From positions 310,001 through 374,000 of the forward strand of contig JAJDUF010000013.1 in the NCBI GenBank assembly GCA_022826725.1: a DNA stretch of 64,000 nucleotides, in the 5' to 3' direction. Of this stretch, positions 15,735 to 23,802 are shown in pieces. Numbering within the stretch: position 1 is the stretch's first letter; the number at the start of each line of letters is the position of its first letter. The position numbers were made by a program, and so were the translations under genes. The notes beneath the pieces were generated by a model. The model saw nothing but the letters and a program-made list of their open reading frames with translations, did no database searches and had not been told where the DNA came from. Source of the DNA: Chloroflexota bacterium (GTDB taxonomy: Bacteria > Chloroflexota > UBA11872 > UBA12225 > JAJDUF01).

Positions 15735-17024
15735 ATGGAACCGCCCCGTGTACTGTGGTCAACGGCCGAGCGGGAGCTACGGGCGTATATTGACGCCCTT
15801 GGTAGCTTTTCGCGCAACGCTCGGCTCTACCTCTGGGTGGCCTTTCTCGGCGGCTTCACCGTCGGCGTCACGCGGATCATCTTCAACCTCTATATCCAGG
15901 CGCTCGGCTTCGACGCCGCGTTCCTGGGTCAGCTGCTCGCCGTAACGACGGCGGCCGCCGGGCTTACTGCGCTGCCCGCCGGCCTGCTCACCGACCGCTG
16001 GGGCACAAAGCGGTCGCTCGTCTGGGGCAGCGTGGGCGTCGGCTGCGGCGTTTTCGGTCAGCTGGTGCTCACCACGCCGCTCCTGCTGCTCTTCAGCGGG
16101 GCGCTGGCCGGGGCCGGCGGCGCCATCGCCCTGGCCGCGCAGGCACCGTTCTTGGCGCACCATAGCTCCCGGCGCGAGCGGACCTACCTCTTCAGCACGA
16201 TGGCGGCGCTTTTTCTCGTCAGCACCATCGTCGGCAATCTGCTCGGCGGGTACGTCCCGCAATGGCTGCAAGACTCGCGGCTGGCGCTCTCGGAGGTGTG
16301 GTCCTACCGAGCAACGCTACTGGCCGCCGGCGCCGCTTCCGCCATCACCCTGCCCGTCCTGCTGCTGCTGCGCGAAACCTATCAACCGCCGGAGACCCGG
16401 CGCTGGACTTTGACGCGCCATAGCACGACGGCGCTGGTCAAGCTCATCACCACCGACGGTCTGATCCGCTTGGGCGCCGGGCTGACGATCCCCTTCCTGA
16501 ACGTCTTTTTCGTGCAAGAGCTGGGCACCTCTGCGGCCTTCTTTGGCACGATGAGCGCCGCCTCGCTGGGACTGCGCGTGGTCGCCACGCTGGGCGCGCC
16601 CGTCCTGGCGACGCGGCTCGGCCCGGTCCTGAGCATTGCCCTCACCCAACTCGCCTCCGTGCCGCTGTTGCTCCTCATCGGGTTTCCACCGGCGCTGGGC
16701 TTCGCCGCCGCGGCTTACGTGATGCGGAACTCGCTGATGAATATGGCCTTTCCGGTGCGCGACAGTTTCGCCATGACAATCGTGGACCGGTCGAGCCGTG
16801 CCACGGTGACGGCGGCGCTCTTGGTGACCAACAACCTCATGGCGGCCCTGAGCACCTATATCGGCGGCCAGCTCATTAGCGCCTTCGGCTATCGGCCCGG
16901 CTTCCTCGGGACGGCGCTACTCTACATACTCGCGGCGAGCGCGTTCGCGCTGCTCTTCCGTGGGCAGGCCAGCCAGCCGGCACCGGAGGACGAGGAACGC
17001 ACCACCTCCCAACCTGCTCGCTGA
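15735..17024 (+). CDS. Major facilitator superfamily transporter
   Basis: A 429-residue integral membrane protein with about 12 hydrophobic segments and the MFS loop 2-3 signature (GLLTDRWGTKRSLV). Short arginine-rich loops alternate with helices, and a central cytoplasmic loop lies near residues 210-240. It is a secondary transporter for a small solute or drug; the substrate is not identifiable. It is convergent with rnhA, with only one base between the stop codons. No strong ribosome-binding site is evident before the ATG at 15735. Confidence 0.85.
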   Translation: MEPPRVLWSTAERELRAYIDALGSFSRNARLYLWVAFLGGFTVGVTRIIFNLYIQALGFDAAFLGQLLAVTTAAAGLTALPAGLLTDRWGTKRSLVWGSVGVGCGVFGQLVLTTPLLLLFSGALAGAGGAIALAAQAPFLAHHSSRRERTYLFSTMAALFLVSTIVGNLLGGYVPQWLQDSRLALSEVWSYRATLLAAGAASAITLPVLLLLRETYQPPETRRWTLTRHSTTALVKLITTDGLIRLGAGLTIPFLNVFFVQELGTSAAFFGTMSAASLGLRVVATLGAPVLATRLGPVLSIALTQLASVPLLLLIGFPPALGFAAAAYVMRNSLMNMAFPVRDSFAMTIVDRSSRATVTAALLVTNNLMAALSTYIGGQLISAFGYRPGFLGTALLYILAASAFALLFRGQASQPAPEDEERTTSQPAR

Positions 17025-17025
17025 C

Positions 17026-17541
17026 TCACTCACCCTGCCAGGGAAGGGGCCGAGAAGTAGGTGCGGCGCGCGCCTCGTAGCCTTCGTCGGCCGGGAGGTC
17101 CGGCTGCCCGGCGGCGGCCTTGGCCAGCTCGTCGCAGCGCTCGTTCTCCGGGTCGTTGGCGTGGCCCTTCACCCAGCGGAAGGTAACGTCGTGCTCCGCG
17201 CAGAGCGTCAGCAGTCGCGCCCAGAGATCGGGGTTCTCGGCGCGGTCTCGCTTGTTGCGCTTCCAGCCGTTCGCCCGCCACTTCTCGGCCCAGCCCTGTT
17301 GCATGGCATCCACTACGTATTTTGAGTCACTGATAAGTGTGACGCGGCAAGGCTGCTTCAGCGCCGCCAGTGCCTCTATCGCAGCCAACAGCTCCATGCG
17401 GTTGTTCGTGGTCAGCCGAAAGCCACCGGACAACTCTTTCCGGCGACTGCCGTGGATGAGCACGATGCCGTAGCCCCCAGGCCCAGGATTGTCAAAACAG
17501 GCCCCGTCGGTGTAAATCACGATGTACTTGGTCCGAGTCAT
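17026..17541 (-). CDS. rnhA: Ribonuclease HI with repeat-encoded tail
   Basis: A 171-residue RNase HI, which cuts RNA in RNA-DNA hybrids. Catalytic residues are Asp12 (YTDGAC), Glu50 (NNRMEL), Asp72 (SDSKY), His127 (KGH) and Asp137 (NERCDELA). The usual family end is near residue 150. The last residues, [11 protein letters not shown], are translated from the CCCTGCCAGGGAAGGGG-type palindromic repeat at 17026-17060, so a repeat insertion has replaced or extended the original C-terminus. It is the last gene of the set running from 23470, 9 bases after the YfhO-like gene. Confidence 0.92.
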   Translation of the reverse strand: MTRTKYIVIYTDGACFDNPGPGGYGIVLIHGSRRKELSGGFRLTTNNRMELLAAIEALAALKQPCRVTLISDSKYVVDAMQQGWAEKWRANGWKRNKRDRAENPDLWARLLTLCAEHDVTFRWVKGHANDPENERCDELAKAAAGQPDLPADEGYEARAAPTSRPLPWQGE

Positions 17542-17550
17542 ATTCGCTCG

Positions 17551-20193
17551 CTAAGGGTGTCGTCGCCGCCGGCCGAGCAGCCCGGCCAGCACGAGGGCCG
17601 CGCCAAGCACGCCCCACGCGATGCCGCTCACGGTCCGGCCGGTAGCGTAGCCGGGTGGATCATAGCTGAAGACGACTTCATGCCGTCCGGCCGGCACAGC
17701 CACCGCCCGGACGAGGTAGTTCGCACGCAGTACGGGCGTGGGCGTGCCGGCGAGTGTCGCCGTCCAGCCGGGAAACCAGGCGTCGGCGAGTACCAGCCAG
17801 GCATTGGTTGCCGCCTCGACCGCAATCGCTACCCGCTGCGGCCGGTCGCTCGTCAGCCGCACCGAGCCGGGAGTGCTTTGATTGCTGGCTTGCCGGGAGC
17901 GTGTTCCCTCCCCTGGAGCTTGCTCCGGGGGAGGGTTAGGGTGTGGGCCGGAATCCACCCCTTCCACCACCACGGTCCGGCGCGGGCTGAAACTCGGCGC
18001 AGCAACCGCTTCCCAGGCCGCCGCCGAGCCGACGGCGCGTGCGGCCGGGACAAGGTAGGCGCGCGGCTGCGCGCGGCTATTGACCCATACCTCCATCGAG
18101 CCGGCGTTCGGGCCGCTATCTAGGGGGCGCCAACGGTGCATGTCCAGGTGCGGCTTCTGCAGCGCGTCGCGGGAGAGCACCAGATACCGGACGGCCAGCG
18201 CCTCCAGCAGTCCTTGTGGCAACTGCCCCGGCGCGAACTGAGGGTTCGGGAGCCGTACCGGCACCGTCCGTTCCGAGTGTATCGCGGCGGAGAGTACCGC
18301 CTGGCGCACCGACAGCAAATTTTCGTAGCCGCCGAGTTGTGGCACGCGGGCGGCCAGCCCCCAGTTCGGCGTCACACCGGCCCGCTGCAACGCAAACGTT
18401 GCGGCCGGCGCGTTGCCCTGCGCCGCGAACGTGGCGAGGTTCAACTCATACGCCGCGGCCCGCAGCTTCCAGCTCACCACGCGAGCAGTGCCCTCACGGA
18501 AACCGGGCAGCGCGGCAACCTGCGCCAGCTCATCGGCACCGGCATTGGGTGGAACCGTAGGAAAACGTGACCACATGAACAGCAGCAGCGGCACGCTGAC
18601 GACGACAAGCATGACGGCCGGCTGTCCACGTCGTGCCGGCGTCCGCCGCGACCGGAGCCACCATGCGGCTAGCATGAGACCCACCAGCGGCCCCAGCACC
18701 GCCAACTGGCGAGGGTCGAGGGCGCGCTGGGCTGATGTCAGATACGCAGCAAACGTGGTCGCATATCGCTCGGCGCTGAAGATGCGGCTCGGATCGGCGG
18801 CCAGGCGTTGGGCGAGCGGCTGTCCGACCTGCTCCAGCAAGAGATCACGTCCGAATATGAGCGCGCCGGCGCCGACGAGATGCCCGACCACGATCAGACC
18901 TGCCGCCAGCAGTGCCAGCCGCGGCCACCAGCCGCGGCTGCTTGAGGGCGTCGCGTGCTGCACTCCGCCGGACACACGCCATACATCGTAGCCGTCCGCA
19001 GCGAGCAGCGCGGCGGCGAACACCCAGAGGATGAGCCAGCGCGTCGGGTCACGGAAGAGCGCGAAGCCGGGCACCTTGAGCAGCAGCGGATAGAGCGGCG
19101 TGAAGCTGCCGCAAGCCAAGATGAGGCCAGCACCGCCAAATACCAGCAGCAGGACCGTCCGAACAGGCAAATCGGTCCCTCGCCAGCGCCACACCGCGTA
19201 GCCGGCGAGCGCCAGCGGCACGAGGCCGACGTAGGCAACCCACGCCGGCGAGAGCACCGGCAGCACCTCCAACCCCGGCAGCACCAGCCCGGCGGCCAGT
19301 GCCCATGGTGGCGCGGAGCCGACCGCCGCCGCTGCAACCTCCAACCCCTGCCCACGTGGCGAGATGGCGGCCACTTCGAGCGTGGGCACGATACGGATAG
19401 CCGCCAGCGGCAGGGCCGCCAATCCCGCGGCCAGCAAGGCCACCGGCGCTATCCAGACGCGCCACACCGCCACTCGTGGCTCGTGGCTTGTGGCCACTGA
19501 CCCCCGCCCCCCACCCCCCGCCCACTGCGCCGCGGCCGTCGTGACTATGGCGTAGGCTCCGGCGCTTACGCACACCAGCACGACCAGTTGTGGGTGCCCG
19601 GAGAGGGTGATGAGGCCGACCGCGGCCGCCGCCAGCAGGCCGCGCAACAGGAGTGGTTGCCAAACGACTCGGCCCGAGTCTGCGGCCGCGCGGCGCAGCC
19701 CATCCGCGCACCAGCAGAGGAATGGCAGCGCCCAGAACACGGTTCCGAAGTTCAGGAGCGCGGCGCCGCCGGCCACGGTCCCACTCAGCTGGTAGACAGC
19801 GCCGGCGATTCCCGCAGCGGCCGGTGACCGGCCCCACGACCGCGCCAGCCCGTAGGTCGCAATGCCCGCTGCCGCCGCGTGCAACGCGACGGACACCCAA
19901 TAGCCGCGCGGACCGGGCGCCAGCAGCAGCGCCAACCAGGTGGGCGGGTAGAACCAGCCGTACTCGGTAAAGGCCAACGGAAAGCCGGTGAGCAAGTGCG
20001 GCGTCCACAGCCACAGTTCACCGGCTCGCAGCCCCTCGGCCAGCCACATGTGGGCCGGGAGATAGGCCAGAAACACGTCGGCATTAACCGAGAGCCGGTC
20101 GAAGAGCAGCAGCGGCGCGTAGGTGAGGATGGCAAGTCCCACAAAGCCGCCGGCCGCCAGTACACCCGGTCGAATCGGGATGACACTACTCAC
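17551..20193 (-). CDS. YfhO-like large multi-pass membrane protein
   Basis: An 880-residue protein with a dozen or more hydrophobic segments in its first 560 residues, a large non-membrane region, and a final transmembrane helix followed by LLGRRRRHP. The early acidic motif NADVFLAYLPAHMWLAEGL and the overall layout match the YfhO family (GT-C-like fold, linked to glycosylation of surface polymers). The start is a GTG overlapping the TGA of the upstream gene (GTGA), so translation is probably coupled. Two segments look like translated repeats: PHPNPPPEQAPGEG (17906-17935) and a GGGGRGSVATSHEP stretch (19465-19523). Acceptor and donor are unknown. Confidence 0.72.
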   Translation of the reverse strand: MSSVIPIRPGVLAAGGFVGLAILTYAPLLLFDRLSVNADVFLAYLPAHMWLAEGLRAGELWLWTPHLLTGFPLAFTEYGWFYPPTWLALLLAPGPRGYWVSVALHAAAAGIATYGLARSWGRSPAAAGIAGAVYQLSGTVAGGAALLNFGTVFWALPFLCWCADGLRRAAADSGRVVWQPLLLRGLLAAAAVGLITLSGHPQLVVLVCVSAGAYAIVTTAAAQWAGGGGRGSVATSHEPRVAVWRVWIAPVALLAAGLAALPLAAIRIVPTLEVAAISPRGQGLEVAAAAVGSAPPWALAAGLVLPGLEVLPVLSPAWVAYVGLVPLALAGYAVWRWRGTDLPVRTVLLLVFGGAGLILACGSFTPLYPLLLKVPGFALFRDPTRWLILWVFAAALLAADGYDVWRVSGGVQHATPSSSRGWWPRLALLAAGLIVVGHLVGAGALIFGRDLLLEQVGQPLAQRLAADPSRIFSAERYATTFAAYLTSAQRALDPRQLAVLGPLVGLMLAAWWLRSRRTPARRGQPAVMLVVVSVPLLLFMWSRFPTVPPNAGADELAQVAALPGFREGTARVVSWKLRAAAYELNLATFAAQGNAPAATFALQRAGVTPNWGLAARVPQLGGYENLLSVRQAVLSAAIHSERTVPVRLPNPQFAPGQLPQGLLEALAVRYLVLSRDALQKPHLDMHRWRPLDSGPNAGSMEVWVNSRAQPRAYLVPAARAVGSAAAWEAVAAPSFSPRRTVVVEGVDSGPHPNPPPEQAPGEGTRSRQASNQSTPGSVRLTSDRPQRVAIAVEAATNAWLVLADAWFPGWTATLAGTPTPVLRANYLVRAVAVPAGRHEVVFSYDPPGYATGRTVSGIAWGVLGAALVLAGLLGRRRRHP
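17906..17935. repeat. Palindromic repeat inside the YfhO-like gene
   Basis: CCCTCCCC-T-GGAGC-TT-GCTCC-G-GGGGAGGG is a 30-base imperfect palindrome, followed by GGGTTAGGGTGTGGG, the tail found near intergenic copies. It is read in frame as PNPPPEQAPGEG, with no stop codon created. Confidence 0.82.
19465..19523. repeat. Degenerate CACTCGTGGC array plus G-run block inside the YfhO-like gene
   Basis: A short array of GTGGC-containing units (19472-19495) runs into CCCCC-G-CCCCCC-A-CCCCCC-G-CCC (19501-19523). The coding strand therefore carries four G-runs separated by single bases. The array resembles the GAGTGGCGAGTGGC arrays at 27190-27240. Confidence 0.6.
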
Positions 20194-22097
20194 AGTACGT
20201 ACTCGATCTGCGCTGCCAACGGAGCGGCGAGCATCCGCCGCGGGAATTCGAGGTGGCGCACGTTGCCGTGCATCGTTGGCTGGATGTCTGCCAGCGCGGC
20301 CGGCTCGGTGTGCAGCGCCTGCGCCGCTGCCGGTACTGCATAGATCAGGCGGCGCAGCGGCACCTCCACCGAGATCGCCTCCCGCACCCGCAGGGTGTCG
20401 TTCTCGACGGAGACCTGGCGCCGCACGCTCACGCCTGCGAGCGGCTCGCCGTCGCGCCGTGCCGGTCGAACCATGCCTTGCACTCCGTCCGGCAGCAACG
20501 TCGGCGCGGCGTCGAGTGCCCAGTGGGTTGCATAGACCTCATCCCAAGCGTGCCAAAGGGGGCGTAGCCAGCCGAACCGGAGCACGCGGGCCGCCGCGCG
20601 AAACGCTCTCTGTCGCCAGCGGATGCGGACAACGAAGAGCCACTGGCGTAGCTCCCGGCCGGGACGATTGGCCGCGAGGAACGCCCGCACGGCCGCCCGC
20701 CTCCGTCGTCGTCGGGGCCAGCACGTCAGATTGCCGGGGCTGATGGGTGTTTCCCGCGCTGGCGCAATCATGTCTTCCCAGCCGCCGGACTTGTGACCGA
20801 CGTAGAGCAAGCTACCACCGCCGATACCACCGCCATACAGCACGTTGGCCGGCCGCTTGCGCGCCCGCAGCAGCGCCACCGTCTCAGCAGTCTGGACACG
20901 CACCAGCCCGGCCTCCGCAAACATATGTACCCGCGGTGCCATCCCTTCCCTGCAGGGAAGGGGCTGGGGGGTAGGTCCAACGTCCCCGTCAGAGCCGGGC
21001 GGCGCCAAGATCAGCGCGGCGAGCCACGAGGCGTCGGCAGCGTGGAAGTCCGGGCAGATGAAGTCGTCGCGGCCGGCCGGCGCCCGACAGGCCAGCAACA
21101 TCCCCGCTAGGTGCTGCCGCCAGACGGCGTATGCCTGTTCTGCCAGCGTCTTCAGGGAGCTATCCGCAAACTGTGCCGCTCCGCGCAGCAGCGCGTGTAC
21201 GTCGAGCGGATGACTCCCGACTTCATACGGGCCGGCCCAGAACCAGCGCTTGCCCTCCAGCGCCGCGCATTTCGTTCCCGCTGGCGTGTACGTCGCGGTC
21301 AGGAAATCGAGGCCGCGGCGCAGGGCCGCGAGCGTCGGCCCGCGAACCGTGCCTGCGTCCTCACCGAGCATCGCCAGGGCGTGCCACAGATAGGTCAATA
21401 CCCGCGCCTGGTAGTAGACCGAAACGTCCGCCGCACCGGGATGGAGACCGAAGTGCTCCGGCTCCGGATGATAGGGAAACGATCCATCCGCGTGCTGCTC
21501 CGCCAGGGATCGCTCGATACTCGAATGCACGGCATTAAACCACGCTGGCTCGTTCAGCGCACGCGCCGCGGTCGCCAGGCCCATGGCACCCCACAGCCGT
21601 TGATTGGTGACCTCTTTCGTCACTACCGCGTCGGTGAGGTAGGTGGTCGCGTTGCGGTGCAGCGCCTCCACCACAAGCTCACGCAGCCCGGCGTCGAGCC
21701 TGTTACCGGCATAGAGCAGCAGGGTCCCCAAGCAACGGGCACACTCACCGCTGTCAATGACGTTGTTGGAGCAGTTATAGGGGTCCAGGCGGCCCGGAGC
21801 GAAGACCCACGCGCCGTGCTCCGGGTCACGCACCAGGCGTGCCACCACGCGCCGCGCACGCTGCTGCGCCCGCTCCCAATAGCGATCCTGGCCGGTGACC
21901 CGATGGAGCGCCAGATCAACGATGATGGAGGTGGCGGTGCGCGCCGTGTGCTCGACCCCGTGGATGGCACAGCGCGCCTCGCCACTAGGCGCCGTCTGCT
22001 GCACCCAGTAGTCGGAGACGCACGCCAGCGCCGCCGGCCCGTAGGGGTATCCCTTGTGGGTGCCCTGTTCAGCACGGTCGGACGCTGGCGCGGTCAC
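20190..22097 (-). CDS. Large predicted helical-toroid protein of unknown function
   Basis: A 635-residue protein without a confident family. The N-terminal 400 residues hold repeated helix-pair segments rich in Trp, His and Gly (NQRLWGAMGLATAARAL, VYYQARVLTYLWHALAML), typical of alpha/alpha toroids found in polysaccharide-acting enzymes. The C-terminal part is beta-rich with a basic stretch. The GTG at 22097 overlaps the TGA of the preceding gene (GTGA) and is preferred over a GTG 33 bases earlier. A translated repeat (PTPQPLPCREG, 20943-20962) sits between the two parts. Lyase, epimerase or sulfatase-partner roles are all possible; none is shown. Confidence 0.7.
   Translation of the reverse strand: MTAPASDRAEQGTHKGYPYGPAALACVSDYWVQQTAPSGEARCAIHGVEHTARTATSIIVDLALHRVTGQDRYWERAQQRARRVVARLVRDPEHGAWVFAPGRLDPYNCSNNVIDSGECARCLGTLLLYAGNRLDAGLRELVVEALHRNATTYLTDAVVTKEVTNQRLWGAMGLATAARALNEPAWFNAVHSSIERSLAEQHADGSFPYHPEPEHFGLHPGAADVSVYYQARVLTYLWHALAMLGEDAGTVRGPTLAALRRGLDFLTATYTPAGTKCAALEGKRWFWAGPYEVGSHPLDVHALLRGAAQFADSSLKTLAEQAYAVWRQHLAGMLLACRAPAGRDDFICPDFHAADASWLAALILAPPGSDGDVGPTPQPLPCREGMAPRVHMFAEAGLVRVQTAETVALLRARKRPANVLYGGGIGGGSLLYVGHKSGGWEDMIAPARETPISPGNLTCWPRRRRRRAAVRAFLAANRPGRELRQWLFVVRIRWRQRAFRAAARVLRFGWLRPLWHAWDEVYATHWALDAAPTLLPDGVQGMVRPARRDGEPLAGVSVRRQVSVENDTLRVREAISVEVPLRRLIYAVPAAAQALHTEPAALADIQPTMHGNVRHLEFPRRMLAAPLAAQIEYVL
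20943..20962. repeat. Perfect 20-base palindrome inside the toroid-protein gene
   Basis: CCCTTCCCTG followed directly by CAGGGAAGGG, then the GGGGGGTAGGTCC tail. It is read in frame as PLPCREG at the domain junction. Confidence 0.85.
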
Positions 22098-23470
22098 TTG
22101 CGATACACGGCCAATTGGAGCTTGCTCCACGGTTCGAGCAGCCGATGTAGCGGCCGAGTGAGGCCGTAAAGCGTCTGGATCGGATACTGCGCGTAGGCGA
22201 GCGGCGGACGCAGTGCCCGTACCCGATGCCGGGCCTCGTCCTCCGGCGGCAGCGGGAAGTGACGAACAGTGCGCTCACAGTTGAAGCCAACGTCGGTCAG
22301 CACCCGCGTCACAACGTGCGGCGCCAACGGCACAAACGGACCGAGCGACGGATCGGTTCCCAGGACGTATTGCACGTCGCGTCTACCCATCAGCCAGCGG
22401 ATCGGTTGCATCAACGCGAAGTACGAGCGCCGACTGATGTGCGTGAGGATCAAGGCCCCGCCCGGCCGCAGCACGCGATGAGCCTCGGTGAGCAGCCGCA
22501 GCCGCTCCGGCGGTGGCAGGTTTTCGAGGCGGAAGATGCAGGTCGCCACGTCCACACTGGCGTCCGGGAGGTCAATCCGTCCGTCGTAGTGGTGGTATTG
22601 GGCCAGGCGCGGCAGCCGTCGCTGTGTGAACTGGGCGGTCTGCTCGGTCAACTCGACGAAGTGAACGTCGGCGTCGGGCGCGGCCGGCAGAAGATGCTCG
22701 AGGTACAGGCCGGTACACGGCAGCAGATCGAGCCACACGCGCGGATTCTCCTGGCCTAGCGCTTCCTGACCGAATTGAGCCACGACCTCGAACTCGGAGC
22801 GGATCGGCTTATTGTATTTCGGCCCGGCGCGAATGCGAGCTTGCTGGTAGTCGGCGACCTGGCCCAGGGTCCAGTCGCGCGGATTGGGTGACGATGGGAG
22901 TCGCGGGCGGGGATGATACTGCTCCCAGTGCGTCATATGCGAGGGATCGCGCCGCGCCGGCGCCCCCGGCTGCTCGGCCGGATACCCGAAGAGCACCGTA
23001 GCCAACACCTCCACATCGTCGGGTAAGTGCAGGACAGCGTGCAGCTTGGCGCGGTCGTGGATAGTGGCCTGCCAGAAGCCGCCAAGACCGAGCGAATGGC
23101 CCTGGAGCAGCATGTTCATGATGGACGCCGACGCGCCCTGAATATGGGCAAAGCTGCCCTCGGAGAACCGTGTGTTGTAGCAGACGAAGATCAGCACCGG
23201 CGCCTGGGTGGCGAACGGTACGGCATCTTCGAGCTGCTGCCGCGTCGCCTCGTTGGTGACAACGACGAAATCCCACAGCTGCATGTTGCACGCGGACGGC
23301 GCCCAGAGGGCCGCTTCGAGGAGTTCGTTGATGAGTTCTTCCCGCACCGGCCGGTCCGGCAACCAGCTCCGGATCGTGCGCCGGGTGCGGATGGCATCGC
23401 CGACGCTCATGGGCGGCCCATTGGCCCGTGCGGTAGTCTCCGGTGTCACGGCTTCGACTGTGGCACTCAT
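22094..23470 (-). CDS. Nitroreductase-SAM methyltransferase fusion protein
   Basis: A 458-residue fusion. Residues about 20-165 are a nitroreductase-family FMN domain: TRRTIRSWLPDRPV, APSACNMQLWDFVVV, and the GLGGFWQAT and FGYPAE motifs. Residues about 225-400 are a class I methyltransferase: VWLDLLPCTGLYLEHLL in the SAM-binding position, VELTEQT, and EAHRVLRPGGALIL. The glycine-rich SAM motif is altered (LPCTG instead of GCGTG). The ATG at 23470, with AGAAGGG before it, is chosen over one at 23506. Its stop overlaps the start of the next gene. It may modify a redox-active or aromatic group; the substrate is unknown. Confidence 0.82.
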   Translation of the reverse strand: MSATVEAVTPETTARANGPPMSVGDAIRTRRTIRSWLPDRPVREELINELLEAALWAPSACNMQLWDFVVVTNEATRQQLEDAVPFATQAPVLIFVCYNTRFSEGSFAHIQGASASIMNMLLQGHSLGLGGFWQATIHDRAKLHAVLHLPDDVEVLATVLFGYPAEQPGAPARRDPSHMTHWEQYHPRPRLPSSPNPRDWTLGQVADYQQARIRAGPKYNKPIRSEFEVVAQFGQEALGQENPRVWLDLLPCTGLYLEHLLPAAPDADVHFVELTEQTAQFTQRRLPRLAQYHHYDGRIDLPDASVDVATCIFRLENLPPPERLRLLTEAHRVLRPGGALILTHISRRSYFALMQPIRWLMGRRDVQYVLGTDPSLGPFVPLAPHVVTRVLTDVGFNCERTVRHFPLPPEDEARHRVRALRPPLAYAQYPIQTLYGLTRPLHRLLEPWSKLQLAVYRK

Positions 23471-23495
23471 CGCGGCAACCCTTCTTTCGCCTGGA

Positions 23496-23554
23496 TGACT
23501 GGCCAAAACCGCAGAATATAATCGTCACCGCTGCGCTGCGGTTTTGACCGGTCA
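23496..23554 (-). promoter_or_regulatory. Large inverted repeat around a TATA box, upstream of the fusion gene
   Basis: TGACTGGCCAAAACCGCAG (23496-23514) and CTGCGGTTTTGACCGGTCA (23536-23554) are inverted with 17 of 19 positions matching. The 21-base spacer holds TATATT on the minus strand (23515-23520) and TATAAT on the plus strand. The near arm is 26 bases from the fusion gene start, so it may be an operator or a leader hairpin. Confidence 0.6.
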
Positions 23555-23678
23555 GAACGACGGCCGGCCGGCCGATGCCGAGCGACACGCTCTTGTTGCA
23601 CTGGTCGCTCTACACCTACCCGCCGGTCGGCTCCATCATAGCATGGCGCATCCACCTCAACCTCCGGCCCCCTCCCTA

Positions 23679-23764
23679 ACCCCTCACAGGGGTAGTTTTT
23701 TGTGTGGGCCTATGTACCTCCCCGCGTCCCCCTGCTGCAGCGGGGGGACCATAGGGGGCCAGAG
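23679..23764. repeat. Repeat cluster in the gap before the fusion gene
   Basis: The 332-base gap 23471-23802 holds, besides the inverted repeat above, ACCCCT-CAC-AGGGGT followed by AGTTTTTT (23679-23701, terminator-like only on the plus strand) and CCCCCTGCTG/CAGCGGGGGG (23728-23747) followed by ACCATAGGGGGCC. The last tail recurs after the palindrome at 26041-26064. No gene is supported here. Confidence 0.7.
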
Positions 23765-23802
23765 GCGAACAGGCGCAGCGACTGCTCGCGGGCCGCGGCA
23801 CT

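Noticed and set aside
21111..22169. A 352-codon plus-strand frame opposite the toroid gene
   Set aside because: Its translation is low-complexity and Arg-rich, whereas the minus-strand frame has coupled starts and a structured protein.
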